Assembly (NCBI GenBank): GCA_021201315.1
Contig: JAJQFG010000060.1
Coordinates: forward strand, 1-60,745
DNA length: 60,745 nt
From: Erysipelotrichaceae bacterium
Lineage (GTDB): Bacteria; Bacillota_I; Bacilli_A; Erysipelotrichales; Coprobacillaceae
Reading direction: 5' to 3'
A program made the translations under genes and the position numbers. This document shows, one piece after another, positions 8,271-17,522 of the stretch. Below the pieces are notes generated by a model. That model was given only the letters and a program-made list of their open reading frames with translations. It had not been told where the DNA came from and made no database searches. Position 1 is the stretch's first letter. Every line of letters begins with the position of its first letter.

Positions 8271-8899
8271 TATGCCATACACCACTGCTTAAAGAAATAT
8301 CTATAACCCATCTTTTAAAACCTATACCACTATGTAAACAATGTTTATATAAATTTGAAATCATTGATTTGCATCTTGATTTTCACCACTATCCTATGCG
8401 TATTCTTTATCAATACGATGATTTCTTTAAAACTTTATTATTCCAGTATAAAGGTCTCTATGATATTGCTTTAAAAGATGCTTTTCTATGTATGTATAAT
8501 CAAGAACTAATTTCAAGTTATAAAAATTATTGGATTGTAGTAGCGCCCTCTACAACACATGACAATAATTTGCGAGGATTTGCCCCCGTAGCAACCATCG
8601 CTTCTACTTTTACAACACAAGTATTTACTGGATTATATAAAAAGGAAGACTATAAACAAAGTAGTGACACATATGAGAAACGTAAAGAAGTGATTCATAA
8701 AATTGGAATACGTCACGGAGAAATTTTGACGAATAAAAATGTTTTGATTCTTGATGATGTGCTAACATCATCATCTACAATGTTCGCATGTTTAAAGCTT
8801 GTAGAGTCATACAATCCTCGTAAGATTGCCTTAATGGCTTTATCAACCAATCAGACATTAGAGCAAATTCAAGAAGCAATAGCGAATCAGACAACCTGA
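8228..8899 (+). CDS. comFC: ComFC-like phosphoribosyltransferase-fold protein
   Basis: This is a 223-residue protein of the ComF/GntX family. It has an N-terminal CxxC pair (CLIC and CKQC near residues 14-40) forming a zinc ribbon, and a C-terminal PRTase signature VLILDDVLTSSST near 175. ComFC binds single-stranded DNA during transformation and partners ComFA; its substrate as a PRTase is not known. It starts inside the end of comFA, which suggests translational coupling. A clean terminator covers its stop codon. All diagnostic residues are present and the gene looks intact. Confidence 0.88.
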   Translation: MYQQNKRIKYDECLICHTPLLKEISITHLLKPIPLCKQCLYKFEIIDLHLDFHHYPMRILYQYDDFFKTLLFQYKGLYDIALKDAFLCMYNQELISSYKNYWIVVAPSTTHDNNLRGFAPVATIASTFTTQVFTGLYKKEDYKQSSDTYEKRKEVIHKIGIRHGEILTNKNVLILDDVLTSSSTMFACLKLVESYNPRKIALMALSTNQTLEQIQEAIANQTT

Positions 8900-8915
8900 T
8901 TCGCTTTGTATTTTA
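8881..8915 (+). terminator. Terminator of the comF operon
   Basis: AGCGAATCAG (8881-8890) pairs perfectly with CTGATTCGCT (8896-8905) around a 5-nt loop, followed by TTGTATTTTA. The hairpin overlaps the comFC stop. Confidence 0.85.
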
Positions 8916-9031
8916 TTGATGCGTTCGACTCATTATGACGAATTATAATAAGTTGATTCTTTATAATAATGTTAGTCAAAGGAGGTATTTATTCAAATCA
9001 AAAAATAAACCACAAAGGAAGGAGAATATAT

Positions 9032-9229
9032 ATGCAAGGCAAAGTAAAATGGTTCAATGCTGAAAAAGGCTTTGGTTTTATTGATCGTGGTGAAGGTAAA
9101 GATGTATTTGTTCATTATAGTCAAATTGTACAAGATGGATATAAATCTTTAAATGAAGGCGAATTAGTAGAATTTGAACTTTATCAAAGTGATCGTGGTT
9201 TGCAAGCTAGACACGTTATGAAAGTTTAG
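9032..9229 (+). CDS. csp: Cold-shock protein (CspA family)
   Basis: A 65-residue single cold-shock domain with RNP1 KGFGFI and RNP2 VFVHY, the RNA-binding faces of an OB fold. It starts MQGKVKWFN, as is standard, and has GGAAGGAG seven bases upstream. The reading frame is open further upstream to an ATG at 8969, but that would add 21 unusual residues. The 5' leader carries a second, unused-looking AAAGGAGGT at 8978-8986. Long leaders are common in cold-shock genes, where they fold differently at low temperature. The protein acts as an RNA chaperone in the cytoplasm. Confidence 0.93.
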   Translation: MQGKVKWFNAEKGFGFIDRGEGKDVFVHYSQIVQDGYKSLNEGELVEFELYQSDRGLQARHVMKV

Positions 9230-9233
9230 TGAG

Positions 9234-9267
9234 GAAGGGATGTACAATTAATGTACATCCTTTCATG
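9234..9267 (+). terminator. Terminator after csp
   Basis: GGATGTAC (9238-9245) pairs with GTACATCC (9253-9260), extended by G-U and A-T pairs on both sides, with a modest T-rich tail. Confidence 0.65.
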
Positions 9268-9341
9268 TTTATATAAAAATTTTAAAAAATGATGCTTTAT
9301 TTTAATAATGATAGTAAAATAGGGACAAGGAGTGAAACAAA

Positions 9342-10541
9342 ATGATAAAAGGAACTTATGATATTTATATTCAAGGATATGATTATGGTTGTGGTGTAAA
9401 TAAAGTATTGGTTACGTTAGATACACCAATTCATGATATTAAAAAAGAGACATTAAAAATTATTGAAACAAAGCAGGAAACAGATATGAATGATTCTTTA
9501 TTTCCAGTGAAGATTGTTAGTAATGAAAGACATATTGTTGATGCTTATTTATGTAATAACAAGGGTAAGAAAACAAATGATGATTCAAAGTATATTATGA
9601 TAGAACTGGTTTGTTCACCTATAGAGGGGAATCCATTATTATTTAATATGCATACACAATATAATACTTATAGTAAGCCTTATACATTAGATATTGATTA
9701 TAATGGTGAATGGAATATAGATAAGAATTATATTAATAAATATACATGTGCTGATGCTTTTATATTAGAAAGTAATACTTATGAAGGTGTAACTTATCAA
9801 TATTTATATTATCAACCTGAGCATGATAGTCATTCACTTGTGGTATGGTTACATGGTATGGGTGAAGGAGGTATAGTGGATACTGATCCATATGTGAGTG
9901 TATTAACAAATAAAGTTACTGCTTTGATTGGTGATGAATTTCAAAGTATGTTTAAAGGTGTTCATGTTTTGGTGCCTCAATGTCCAACATATTGGATGGA
10001 TGATGATGGTAAAAGTAGTAATTTTCATAATATTTTAATAGATGCTTCAAGAAATTCTTATTATACAGCATCATTGCATGCATTGATTGATGATTATAAA
10101 AATAAGCATCATATTGATAATGTGATTATATGTGGATGTTCTAATGGTGGTTATATGACATTGTTAATGGGATTAGAGTATCCTCAAGAATATAAAGCTA
10201 TTGTTCCTATATGTGAAGCTATGCCTGATAAATGTATTAGTGATGAAGACTTATTGAATATTAAAGATTTACCAATGTATTTTGTATATTCTAAAGATGA
10301 TAATGTTGTGAATCCTAATTTGCATGAAATACCAACGATTCAACGTTTAAGAAATATAGGCGCAACAGATTTACATGTTTCAGTGAGTGAACATGTAATT
10401 GATACAACAGGTCAATATGGTGATGAAAATCATCAACCATTACAATATATGGGTCACTGGTCATGGATTTATTTTGATAATAATGATTGTTTAAGTGAAG
10501 ATAATATAAAGGCATGGGAATTTATGGTTACTAGAATGTAA
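9342..10541 (+). CDS. Alpha/beta-hydrolase (esterase / prolyl-oligopeptidase-like) with N-terminal beta domain
   Basis: The first ~130 residues of this 399-residue protein form a predicted beta-rich domain of the kind that precedes some secreted or intracellular esterases. From about 140 on there is an alpha/beta-hydrolase: the VWLHGMGEGG oxyanion loop, the nucleophile elbow GCSNGG with Ser267, an acid in SKDDN (Asp319 or Asp320) and His372 in GHWSW. There is no signal peptide, so it is cytoplasmic unless exported another way. AAGGAGTG supports the start. It resembles feruloyl-esterase-like and dienelactone-type hydrolases in domain order, but the substrate cannot be read from sequence. Confidence 0.8.
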   Translation: MIKGTYDIYIQGYDYGCGVNKVLVTLDTPIHDIKKETLKIIETKQETDMNDSLFPVKIVSNERHIVDAYLCNNKGKKTNDDSKYIMIELVCSPIEGNPLLFNMHTQYNTYSKPYTLDIDYNGEWNIDKNYINKYTCADAFILESNTYEGVTYQYLYYQPEHDSHSLVVWLHGMGEGGIVDTDPYVSVLTNKVTALIGDEFQSMFKGVHVLVPQCPTYWMDDDGKSSNFHNILIDASRNSYYTASLHALIDDYKNKHHIDNVIICGCSNGGYMTLLMGLEYPQEYKAIVPICEAMPDKCISDEDLLNIKDLPMYFVYSKDDNVVNPNLHEIPTIQRLRNIGATDLHVSVSEHVIDTTGQYGDENHQPLQYMGHWSWIYFDNNDCLSEDNIKAWEFMVTRM

Positions 10542-10564
10542 AGATGATTTTACTTTTATGTGAC

Positions 10565-10592
10565 TTGTTTTTCATGGTTAATGTGATATAAT
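10565..10592 (+). promoter_or_regulatory. Predicted promoter of secA-prfB-yitT
   Basis: TTGTTT (10565-10570), 16-bp spacer, perfect TATAAT (10587-10592). It sits 37 bp before the secA start. Confidence 0.65.
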
Positions 10593-10628
10593 GAGTCTGT
10601 TTTACCAAGCATGAAAGGAGATATATTC

Positions 10629-13271
10629 ATGGCAAGTAGAAAACAGGAAGTTAGAAAGAAATTAAAGAAAAAAGAAGCTAAAGAATTAGAAAAGAACGGA
10701 TTGAATCCTGATGCTGAAATTGTGGATTTGAATGATGATTTAGGTGAAGATATTGTTGTTGAAACATTTGAAGAAGAAAGTAATAATAATGTTAAACCTA
10801 TAGAATTTTCTACGACACCACAAAAAGAAAAGAAGGGTTTCTTTGGTTCTATAAAAAAAGCTTTTTCTCAAGATAATAAGATTCTAAAAGATTTAGATAA
10901 ACAAGCCCAACAAGTTTTAGATTTAGAGCCTAAATATCAAGTGATGAGTGATGAAGAGTTAGCATCTCAAACTGATATTTTTAAGGAAAGATTAAGTAAT
11001 GGCGAAACTTTAGATGATATATTAGTAGAAGCTTATGCTACAGTTAGAGAGGCAGCTTATCGTCGTTTAGGTTTAAAAGCATTTAAAGTTCAGATTATGG
11101 GTGCTATTTCTTTACATAATGGTGATATTGCTGAAATGAAGACAGGTGAAGGTAAAACCTTGACATCTATTTTCCCTGTATATTTAAATGCCTTAGAAGG
11201 CAAAGGTGTGCATGTTGTTACAGTTAATGATTATTTAGCTGGCCGTGATAAAGTAGATAATGGAAAAGTTTTTGAATTTTTAGGGTTAACTGTTGGTTTA
11301 AATAAGCGTGAGTTAACAAAAGATGAAAAACGTGCGCAACATGGTTGTGATATTACATATACAACCAATGCTGAACTTGGTTTTGATTATTTACGTGATA
11401 ATATGGTAACACGATTAGAAGATAAAGTTTTAAGACCATTAAACTTTGCTTTAGTGGATGAGGTTGACTCTATCTTAATTGATGAATCACGTACACCATT
11501 AATTATATCCGGCGGTAAGAAAAATACAGCTGCTTTATATATTCAAGTTGATAAATTTGTAAAATCATTAAAAGAAGATATAGACTATGAAATTGATGTT
11601 GAATCAAAAACAGTTACATTAACCCCTGAAGGTATAAGTAAAGCTGAAAAAGGATTTAAAATTCAAAATCTTTATGATCCTCAACATACAGCTTTAGTAC
11701 ATCGTATTAATCAAGCATTAAAAGCAAATTATACGATGAGCCGCGATGTTGAATATATGATTGCTACAGAAGATGGATCACATGATATTAGAAACGCAAG
11801 TATCATGATTATTGATCAGTTTACTGGTCGTGTGATGCCAGGACGTGCTTATAGTGATGGTTTACATCAAGCCATTGAAGCAAAAGAAGGTGTACCAATC
11901 AAAGAAGAAACTGTCACACTAGCAACTATTACTTATCAGAACTTCTTTAGATTATTCAATAAATTAGCTGGTATGACAGGTACAGCTAAAACTGAAGAAG
12001 AAGAGTTTAGACTTATTTACAACATGCGTGTTATTGAAATACCAGCCAATAAACCTGTCATTCGTGATGATAAACCAGATTTAGTCTATGCCAAACAAAG
12101 TGCTAAATATAAAGCTATTTGTGATGAGGTTGAAAAAAGACATGCTTATGGACAACCTATCTTATTAGGTACTGTATCTGTTGAAACCTCTGAACTATTA
12201 AGTAAAATGCTTACTAAAAGAAAAATTAGACATAATGTTTTAAATGCTAAAAACCATGCTAAAGAAGCATTAATCATTGAAAAAGCAGGAGTTAAAGGTG
12301 CTGTTACCATTGCAACTAACATGGCTGGTCGTGGTACTGATATTAAATTAGGCCCTGGTGTGGCTGAAATTGGTGGATTGATGGTTATTGGTAGTGAAAG
12401 ACATGAGTCTAGACGTATTGATAATCAGTTAAGAGGTCGTTCTGGAAGACAAGGTGATCCTGGCTGTTCTTTATTCTTTGTATCTTTTGAGGATGATTTG
12501 ATGCAAAGATTTGCGAGTGAAAGAGTTGCTCAATTTACGGAACAATTCTTAGAAGATGAAGCTATTGAAAGTAAAACAGTTACAAAATCTATTGAAAGTG
12601 CACAAAAACGTGTAGAAGGTCAAAACTTTGATGTTCGTAAACACTTACTAGAATATGATGATATTATGCGTCAACAACGTGAAATTATGTATAAAGAACG
12701 TGATGATATCATGTCACAAACTGATTTAGGTGAAATTGTCAAAGGAATGTTTGAAACATCTATAGAACATGCTGTAAAGAGTTATACGAAACATGAAGAT
12801 AAACAAGACAGCGTAGATGTGGATGGCGTTTTGAATTTTGTTGGTAAAAATTATATGTTATTGGCACGTTTAGAAGCTAAAAATAAAGAAGTGGTAGAAC
12901 ATGATCCACAAAAACTTCAAAAGAGTTTATCAGAAGTATGTTATCTTCAATATCAAAATCGCTTTAATAAAGATTTACCACCTGAAATCAAATTGAACTA
13001 TGAAAGACGTGTATTATTAGGTATCATTGATCATTCTTGGATTAATCATATTGATGCTATGCAAAAATTAAGAAATGGTATTTATTTACGTGCTTATGCG
13101 CAAAAAGATCCTTTACAGGAATATACTGAAGAAGGTTTCTATATGTTTGAACAAATGACTGAATCTATTGCCTTGGATATTGCTAGAAATATTGTTCATA
13201 TGGGTATTGCTCCTGGTAGTGAACAGGAGAAGCAGATTCCATCTGTGAAAATTGATTTGGAGTTTAAGTAA
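10629..13271 (+). CDS. secA: Protein translocase ATPase SecA
   Basis: SecA is the ATP motor that pushes secretory proteins through SecYEG. All expected motifs are present: MKTGEGKTL (Walker A), LVDEVDSILIDE (Walker B), the preprotein cross-linking region, GMTGTAKTEEEEF and the TNMAGRGTDIKLG helicase motif. The 880 residues include two deviations. A charged ~70-residue extension precedes the point (GFFGSIKKAFS) where most SecA proteins begin. The protein ends at DLEFK without the C-terminal CxC...CH zinc motif. The start at 10629 has AAAGGAG upstream; the in-frame ATG at 10611 contains that ribosome site and is rejected. It overlaps prfB by one base and has a good promoter 37 bp upstream. Confidence 0.96.
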   Translation: MASRKQEVRKKLKKKEAKELEKNGLNPDAEIVDLNDDLGEDIVVETFEEESNNNVKPIEFSTTPQKEKKGFFGSIKKAFSQDNKILKDLDKQAQQVLDLEPKYQVMSDEELASQTDIFKERLSNGETLDDILVEAYATVREAAYRRLGLKAFKVQIMGAISLHNGDIAEMKTGEGKTLTSIFPVYLNALEGKGVHVVTVNDYLAGRDKVDNGKVFEFLGLTVGLNKRELTKDEKRAQHGCDITYTTNAELGFDYLRDNMVTRLEDKVLRPLNFALVDEVDSILIDESRTPLIISGGKKNTAALYIQVDKFVKSLKEDIDYEIDVESKTVTLTPEGISKAEKGFKIQNLYDPQHTALVHRINQALKANYTMSRDVEYMIATEDGSHDIRNASIMIIDQFTGRVMPGRAYSDGLHQAIEAKEGVPIKEETVTLATITYQNFFRLFNKLAGMTGTAKTEEEEFRLIYNMRVIEIPANKPVIRDDKPDLVYAKQSAKYKAICDEVEKRHAYGQPILLGTVSVETSELLSKMLTKRKIRHNVLNAKNHAKEALIIEKAGVKGAVTIATNMAGRGTDIKLGPGVAEIGGLMVIGSERHESRRIDNQLRGRSGRQGDPGCSLFFVSFEDDLMQRFASERVAQFTEQFLEDEAIESKTVTKSIESAQKRVEGQNFDVRKHLLEYDDIMRQQREIMYKERDDIMSQTDLGEIVKGMFETSIEHAVKSYTKHEDKQDSVDVDGVLNFVGKNYMLLARLEAKNKEVVEHDPQKLQKSLSEVCYLQYQNRFNKDLPPEIKLNYERRVLLGIIDHSWINHIDAMQKLRNGIYLRAYAQKDPLQEYTEEGFYMFEQMTESIALDIARNIVHMGIAPGSEQEKQIPSVKIDLEFK

Positions 13272-14380
13272 TGGAATTATATGAAATAAAAAATGGGCTT
13301 GAAAAAGCCCGTTCTTTAATGAACGAATTATATATTTCTTTAGATATTGAAGGCTTAAAAAGAGAAATTGAAGGTAAAACTTTACAAACTATGGATGAAC
13401 ATTTTTGGGATGATCAAGATCATGCCAAAAAAGTATATGATGAATTAAGTGCTATGCAAAAACAAGTTGATTCTTATGATTCGTTGTTGAATCAACTCAA
13501 TGAATTAGAAGAAACCTATGATTATGTTAAAGAAAGCAATGATGAAGAATTTCAAGCTGTTTTAGATGAAGATTATACATCGTTTGATCATGACTTATCA
13601 GAATTCGAAAAAACATTGTTATTTTCTGGAGAATATGATCATAATAATGCTATCTTAGAAATTCATCCTGGAGCTGGTGGAACAGAATCTCAGGATTGGG
13701 CTAGTATGCTTATGCGTATGTATGATCGATATGGGGATAAAAAAGGGTATAAAGTAGAGGTTTTGGATTATTTAGATGGTGAAGAAGCTGGTTTAAAATC
13801 AGTTACCATGCGTTTTGTTGGTTATAATGCCTATGGTCATTTAAAAGCTGAAAAAGGTGTCCATCGATTAGTAAGAATATCACCATTTGATTCTAATAAA
13901 CGCAGACATACATCTTTTGCCTCAGTAGATGTGATGCCTGAATTCAATAATGATATTCAAATAGAAATTGATCCAAATGATTTACGTATTGATACCTTTA
14001 GAGCATCAGGGGCTGGAGGTCAACATATCAATAAAACCGATTCAGCTATCCGTATTACCCATATTCCTACCAATACTGTTGTTACATGTCAATCACAACG
14101 TTCTCAATTACAAAACAAGGAACAAGCGATGATTACTTTAAAATCAAAACTCTATCAACTCATGTTAGAGGAACAAGCTTCTAAATTAAGTGATATTAAA
14201 GGAGAACAAAAAGCTATTGAATGGGGTAGTCAAATAAGATCTTATGTTTTACATCCATATTCAATGGTTAAAGATAATCGTAGTAATTATGAATCCAATA
14301 ATCCTAAAGCCATCTTAGATGGCGAATTGGATGATTGTATCTATGCTTATTTAAAGTCAATTGTAAAGGAAGGTGAATAG
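13271..14380 (+). CDS. prfB: Peptide chain release factor 2, encoded without a frameshift
   Basis: RF2 ends translation at UGA and UAA. The 369-residue product shows SPF (RISPFDS, the stop-codon-reading tripeptide) and GGQ at residues 249-251 (GAGGQHINK), where the Gln is needed for peptidyl-tRNA hydrolysis. Most bacteria encode RF2 with a +1 programmed frameshift at CUU UGA C near codon 25. Here codons 23-25 read TCT TTA GAT, and the whole gene is one continuous frame. The stop of secA overlaps the ATG by one base, and the yitT-type gene starts immediately after the prfB stop, so all three genes are probably one transcript. Confidence 0.96.
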   Translation: MELYEIKNGLEKARSLMNELYISLDIEGLKREIEGKTLQTMDEHFWDDQDHAKKVYDELSAMQKQVDSYDSLLNQLNELEETYDYVKESNDEEFQAVLDEDYTSFDHDLSEFEKTLLFSGEYDHNNAILEIHPGAGGTESQDWASMLMRMYDRYGDKKGYKVEVLDYLDGEEAGLKSVTMRFVGYNAYGHLKAEKGVHRLVRISPFDSNKRRHTSFASVDVMPEFNNDIQIEIDPNDLRIDTFRASGAGGQHINKTDSAIRITHIPTNTVVTCQSQRSQLQNKEQAMITLKSKLYQLMLEEQASKLSDIKGEQKAIEWGSQIRSYVLHPYSMVKDNRSNYESNNPKAILDGELDDCIYAYLKSIVKEGE

Positions 14381-15232
14381 ATGAAAAAAGTCATAAGTGA
14401 TATCTTACTTGTTTTAATCGGAAATGCTATATTAGCTTTTGGCTATGCTGTATTTGCAATACCTGCCAATTTGATTGTTGGTGGGGCAACAGGTATTGCT
14501 TTAACTTTAGAAAAAATATTGAATATTGATTATACAAATATTGTATTTGTTATTAATATGCTTATGTTAGTGATTGGATTTATATTTATAGGTAAAACTT
14601 TTATTGCTGGAACATTATTAAGTTCCTTTGCATTTCCAATTTTTCTAGAAATATTTGAAAATATTGAACAACTACAAAATGTTTCTAATGACGTACTATT
14701 GTGTACTATTTATGCTGGTGTTTGTATTGGTATAGGGTTGGGTATTGTTTTTAGAAGAGGTTATAGTACTGGTGGTATGGATGTTCCACCATTGATTATT
14801 AATCAAAAAACAGGTATTTCATTAGCCTCTATTATTAATGCTTGTGATATTATGATTTTATTTATGCAGATATTCTTTTCTAGTTTTGAAGGTATCTTAT
14901 ATGGTATTATAGCTGTTGTTATATCTAATTATGTATTAGATAAAGTTTTGATTATTGGTGAAAGAAATATTCAAGTATTAGTTATATCTTCAAAACATCA
15001 GGAAATTGCAGATGCTTTATTTAAAGATATCAATCGTGGCTGTACATTTGTCAATGTAACAACTGGTTATTTACATGAGCCTCAATTTGCTGTACTTTCA
15101 GTAGTCAGTGCCAGACAATATCCGCAAGTTAATGAACTTATATTAAACATTGATCCAACAGCATTTATTATCAGTAATGATATCCATAGTGTTAAAGGTC
15201 GAGGATTTACATTACCGAATATAGATTTGTAA
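14381..15232 (+). CDS. YitT-family membrane protein (DUF161-DUF2179)
   Basis: A 283-residue protein with five or so membrane segments in the first ~170 residues, including the glycine-rich repeats FAIPANLIVGGATGIA and RRGYSTGGMDV typical of the YitT family. A soluble C-terminal domain ends SNDIHSVKGRGFT, typical of DUF2179. The function of the family is unknown; a transport role has been suggested. It starts directly at the prfB stop with GGAAGGTGAATAG before it, so translation is coupled. The terminator at its end closes the secA operon. Confidence 0.88.
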   Translation: MKKVISDILLVLIGNAILAFGYAVFAIPANLIVGGATGIALTLEKILNIDYTNIVFVINMLMLVIGFIFIGKTFIAGTLLSSFAFPIFLEIFENIEQLQNVSNDVLLCTIYAGVCIGIGLGIVFRRGYSTGGMDVPPLIINQKTGISLASIINACDIMILFMQIFFSSFEGILYGIIAVVISNYVLDKVLIIGERNIQVLVISSKHQEIADALFKDINRGCTFVNVTTGYLHEPQFAVLSVVSARQYPQVNELILNIDPTAFIISNDIHSVKGRGFTLPNIDL

Positions 15233-15259
15233 GAGAAAAGCAAAATTTTCTCTTTTTTT
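15231..15259 (+). terminator. Terminator of the secA-prfB-yitT operon
   Basis: AAGAGAAAA (15231-15239) pairs with TTTTCTCTT (15246-15254) around GCAAAA, followed by five T. It overlaps the stop codon. Confidence 0.85.
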
Positions 15260-15314
15260 ATAAAATTTAAAGAATATATGAAGAAAAAATCAAATTTTTA
15301 TAAAAAAGAATGTT

Positions 15315-15365
15315 TTGTTTTATAAGATTATATGTTATAATCCATCACGGAACGTAGTGTTCTGT
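15315..15365 (+). promoter_or_regulatory. Promoter and start-site hairpin of the phosphorelay operon
   Basis: TTGTTT (15315-15320) and TATAAT (15336-15341) are 15 bp apart, slightly short. ACGGAAC (15347-15353) and GTTCTGT (15359-15365) form a 7-bp inverted repeat (one G-U) with loop GTAGT, just where transcription should begin. It could be an operator or a 5' stabilising stem. Confidence 0.5.
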
Positions 15366-15390
15366 TATTTATTTCAATGGGGGAGGAAAA

Positions 15391-16833
15391 ATGAATAAAA
15401 TCAGGAAAATACTATCTGCAAAAGTATTTCTTGGGTTACAATTTGTTGTGAGTTGTATCTTTTTATATATGCTTATAAAGATAAATATTCTTCCACAAAA
15501 ATATCTTATTCCTGTTATAGTGGGTATTATATTATTATGGATTTTAAATTTCTTATTACAGCTGAAGGCTAAAGATATAGGAATTAGATCAATCATTTCA
15601 AGAATCATTGCAGTTATTGTTTCTGTAGGTTTGATTATTGGTTGTGTGATGATTAATCAAGGGAATAGTTATTTAGCTAGTTTTGTGAATGGCACATATC
15701 AGACAAATGCTATGTCTGTTATTGTATTAGCTAGTAGTGATTATGAAGAATTAGTTGATCTTAATGAACAAAAAATTGGTATTAATCAGGAAACTGATCA
15801 AGAGAATTTAACTACAGCATTAAGTGAATTGAGAGAGAATATTAGTGCAGAATATACGTCTTATAGTGATTTTTATTATCTTGCAGATAGCTTATATGAT
15901 GGTTCAGTAGAAGCAATCGTTGTTAATGAAGCTTATCGTAGTATGCTAGAAGAGGAACATGAAGATTTTGAATTAGATACAAGAGTTATTTATCAAGTTG
16001 AAATTCAAGAGGAAATTGAAAATATTGCGAATACAGGTGCTGTTAATAATGGTGTTTTTAATATTTGTATTACAGGTATTGATACATATGGTGCCGTATC
16101 TACAAGATCAAGAAGCGATGTTAATATGGTGATGAGTGTTAATATGAATACTCATAAGATTTTATTTACTGGTATTCCTAGAGATTATTATGTCACTTTA
16201 GCTTCTTTTAATGCTAAGGATAAGTTGACACATTCAGGTATTTATGGTGTAAATGAGACTGTAAATACGATTAGTAATTTATTAGATGTTGATATTGATT
16301 ATTATTATCGTATTAATTTTACTTCATTAGTTAATATTGTAGATGTTTTAGGTGGTATTGATGTTTATAGTGATTTAACTTTTACACCTCATACAAATAG
16401 TTCTATTACGATATATGAAGGTGAAAATCATATGGATGGGGCTACAGCTTTAGCTTTCTCTAGAGAAAGATATGCTTATGCATCTGGAGATAGACATCGT
16501 ATTCAAAACCAACAAGCTGTTTTAATGGCTATTATTGAGAAATTAATAACTCCTGAAGTATTATCTAATTATCAGGAAATATTAGAAAATGTTGAAGGTA
16601 CTTTTGAAACAAATATGACTTCTGAAGAAATCTTAACGATTATTAATTATCAATTAAATGATATGACTGGTTATGAAATGACCAATCAGTATTTAGATGG
16701 AACCGGTTTATTAACTTATGGATTGTATTCAATGCCAAATAGTAAGTTATATACGATGGTTCCAGATGAAGAAACCGTTGCTAATGCAACTGCGACCATT
16801 AAAGAAATAATGAATGAGGAGGTAAATGAATAA
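15391..16833 (+). CDS. LytR-CpsA-Psr (LCP) family cell-wall polymer ligase
   Basis: LCP enzymes transfer lipid-linked polymers such as teichoic acid or capsule to peptidoglycan on the outer face of the membrane. The 480-residue protein has three N-terminal hydrophobic segments (about 12-30, 36-54 and 68-88), as in CpsA-type members. An accessory extracellular region follows (about 100-210), then the LCP domain from about 220 with GIDTYG, SRSDVNM, GIPRDYYV and FSRERYAYASGDRHR. These contain the conserved Asp and Arg residues. GGGGAGGAAAA precedes the ATG. It is the first gene of an operon whose other members form a tyrosine phosphorelay, and the stop overlaps the next start by one base. Confidence 0.9.
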   Translation: MNKIRKILSAKVFLGLQFVVSCIFLYMLIKINILPQKYLIPVIVGIILLWILNFLLQLKAKDIGIRSIISRIIAVIVSVGLIIGCVMINQGNSYLASFVNGTYQTNAMSVIVLASSDYEELVDLNEQKIGINQETDQENLTTALSELRENISAEYTSYSDFYYLADSLYDGSVEAIVVNEAYRSMLEEEHEDFELDTRVIYQVEIQEEIENIANTGAVNNGVFNICITGIDTYGAVSTRSRSDVNMVMSVNMNTHKILFTGIPRDYYVTLASFNAKDKLTHSGIYGVNETVNTISNLLDVDIDYYYRINFTSLVNIVDVLGGIDVYSDLTFTPHTNSSITIYEGENHMDGATALAFSRERYAYASGDRHRIQNQQAVLMAIIEKLITPEVLSNYQEILENVEGTFETNMTSEEILTIINYQLNDMTGYEMTNQYLDGTGLLTYGLYSMPNSKLYTMVPDEETVANATATIKEIMNEEVNE

Positions 16834-17522
16834 TGGAAGAAATGAATGAAGAAATTGAGATAAATTTGCTTGAATTATTCGAATACTTAAAGAAAAGATT
16901 AGGGAAGATTATTATTATCACACTTGTTTGTATGATTATTGCAGCAGCAATTACAATATTTGTGATTCCTAGCAAATATACATCTACAGCTCGTATATTC
17001 CCTAAAATGGAAACAAGTAGTGATAGCGGAACAGTTAGTGATACAAGTTCTATTAGTGTTAATACATCAATGATTAACAATTATGTTGAACTTATTGGTG
17101 GAACAACAATTTTAGGAGAAGTTGCTGATCAATTAGATATGGAAAGAGATGAAATTCAAAGTTGTATTAGTGTATCGAATGAATCTGATACTATGATTAT
17201 TAATATTTCTGCTACAACAGTAGATCCAGAATTAAGTAAAGAAATTGTTGATACAACGATTGATGTTTTCTATGCAGAGATTAAAGAAAAATTAGATGTT
17301 GACAATATGATTACCGTTGATAAAGCAGAAGTAGCTGAAAGTCCTTCATCACCAAGCTTTACTAGAAATGTTGCCATTGCTGGTTTAATTGGTATTGTAT
17401 TAAGCTGTGGTTATTATTTTATTAAATTTATGTTGGATACACATATTCATAGTAAAGAAGAAGCTGAAAAATACTTTGAATTACCTGTATTAGGTGTTAT
17501 TCCATATTTTGAGGATAAGTAA
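16833..17522 (+). CDS. Wzz/CpsC-like polysaccharide chain-length and kinase-activator protein
   Basis: The 229-residue protein has a short cytoplasmic start, a membrane segment (about 30-48), an extracellular Wzz domain beginning SKYTSTARIF, a PSSPSFTRN proline motif, and a second membrane segment (about 178-198). This is the layout of CpsC/YwqC/CapA, which control chain length and activate the partner BY-kinase through the short cytoplasmic tail. The start has GAGGAGG upstream and overlaps the LCP gene's stop by one base. It sits between the LCP gene and the phosphatase gene, as in capsule operons. Confidence 0.87.
   Translation: MEEMNEEIEINLLELFEYLKKRLGKIIIITLVCMIIAAAITIFVIPSKYTSTARIFPKMETSSDSGTVSDTSSISVNTSMINNYVELIGGTTILGEVADQLDMERDEIQSCISVSNESDTMIINISATTVDPELSKEIVDTTIDVFYAEIKEKLDVDNMITVDKAEVAESPSSPSFTRNVAIAGLIGIVLSCGYYFIKFMLDTHIHSKEEAEKYFELPVLGVIPYFEDK

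Noticed and set aside
8969-9031. Extended N-terminus of the cold-shock protein from an upstream ATG
   Set aside because: The family starts at MQGKVKW, and a better ribosome site lies directly before that codon; the upstream AAAGGAGGT follows rather than precedes the ATG at 8969.
13330-13350. Programmed frameshift in prfB
   Set aside because: The sequence CTTTAG looks superficially similar to the shift site, but it is out of frame and the gene reads continuously without shifting.
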